This document shows positions 6,267-6,345 of a stretch of DNA of 6,345 nucleotides, in pieces; positions within the stretch are counted from its first letter, which is position 1; each line of letters starts with the position of its first letter. The notes beneath the pieces were generated by a model. It was given only the letters and a program-made list of their open reading frames with translations, was not told where the DNA came from and made no database searches. The position numbers were made by a program, and so were the translations under genes. The DNA is from JBAWXE01 sp037144255. Lineage in GTDB: Bacteria > Bacteroidota > Bacteroidia > Chitinophagales > Chitinophagaceae. The stretch spans positions 1 to 6,345 of the forward strand of contig JBAWXE010000125.1 in assembly GCA_037144255.1 (NCBI GenBank), in the 5' to 3' direction.

Positions 6267-6345
6267 TTCGCTCCTAGTATTTCTACCAACAGCTTAAGTG
6301 AAAATACATAAAACCATTCTTATATTGTATATAATAAGTAAGGGC

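Noticed and set aside
6263..6319. Eighteen minus-strand codons ending LLVEILGAK before a TGA, as the tail of a broken upstream gene
   Set aside because: An in-frame TAA sits just before it and the window ends 26 bases further on; there is no evidence for a gene remnant beyond plausible-looking residues.

Overview
This window looks like chromosomal DNA from a Bacteroidota bacterium, probably of the Chitinophagaceae or a neighbouring family. The support is threefold: the protein families (a short ~256-residue AMP nucleosidase, a stand-alone HsdR-N domain protein, a long S41 C-terminal processing protease, and a BadF/N-acetylglucosamine-kinase-like ATPase); several exact matches to the Bacteroidota -7 promoter element TAnnTTTG placed just upstream of starts; and the near absence of Shine-Dalgarno sites. 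The assignment is inferred from content, without any database search.

Layout. On the minus strand, 1934 down to 1 holds AMP nucleosidase followed by a peptide/nickel-type ABC transporter ATPase with two fused nucleotide-binding domains. The second gene starts inside the stop codon of the first (TAATG), and it runs off the left edge in frame. A short divergent intergenic region (1935-2014) leads to a plus-strand HsdR-N domain protein (2015-2458). Its 3' end overlaps by 21 bases the 3' end of a minus-strand S41 protease (2438-4084). A second divergent intergenic region (4085-4263) carries the protease promoter and a compact palindromic motif in front of a plus-strand sugar-kinase-like ATPase (4264-5118). 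Three bases after its stop lies the stop of a minus-strand small protein with a very basic tail (5122-5505). The right end holds a clearly more AT-rich minus-strand gene for a secreted protein of unknown function (5665-6240), preceded by a possible 9-codon leader.

How the genes relate. Only the nucleosidase and the ABC ATPase form a convincing transcription unit; a link between purine salvage and peptide import is not obvious and may be only positional. The other genes alternate in orientation (divergent, convergent, divergent, convergent), so each is probably its own unit. I found no RNA genes, insertion sequences, CRISPR arrays or intact mobile elements, and no clear rho-independent terminators. 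No stretch over 300 bases lacks a gene. I see no convincing new multi-gene system; the points most worth a second look are the palindromic site at 4235-4256, the basic-tailed small protein, the AT-rich orphan gene and the stop-start coupling.
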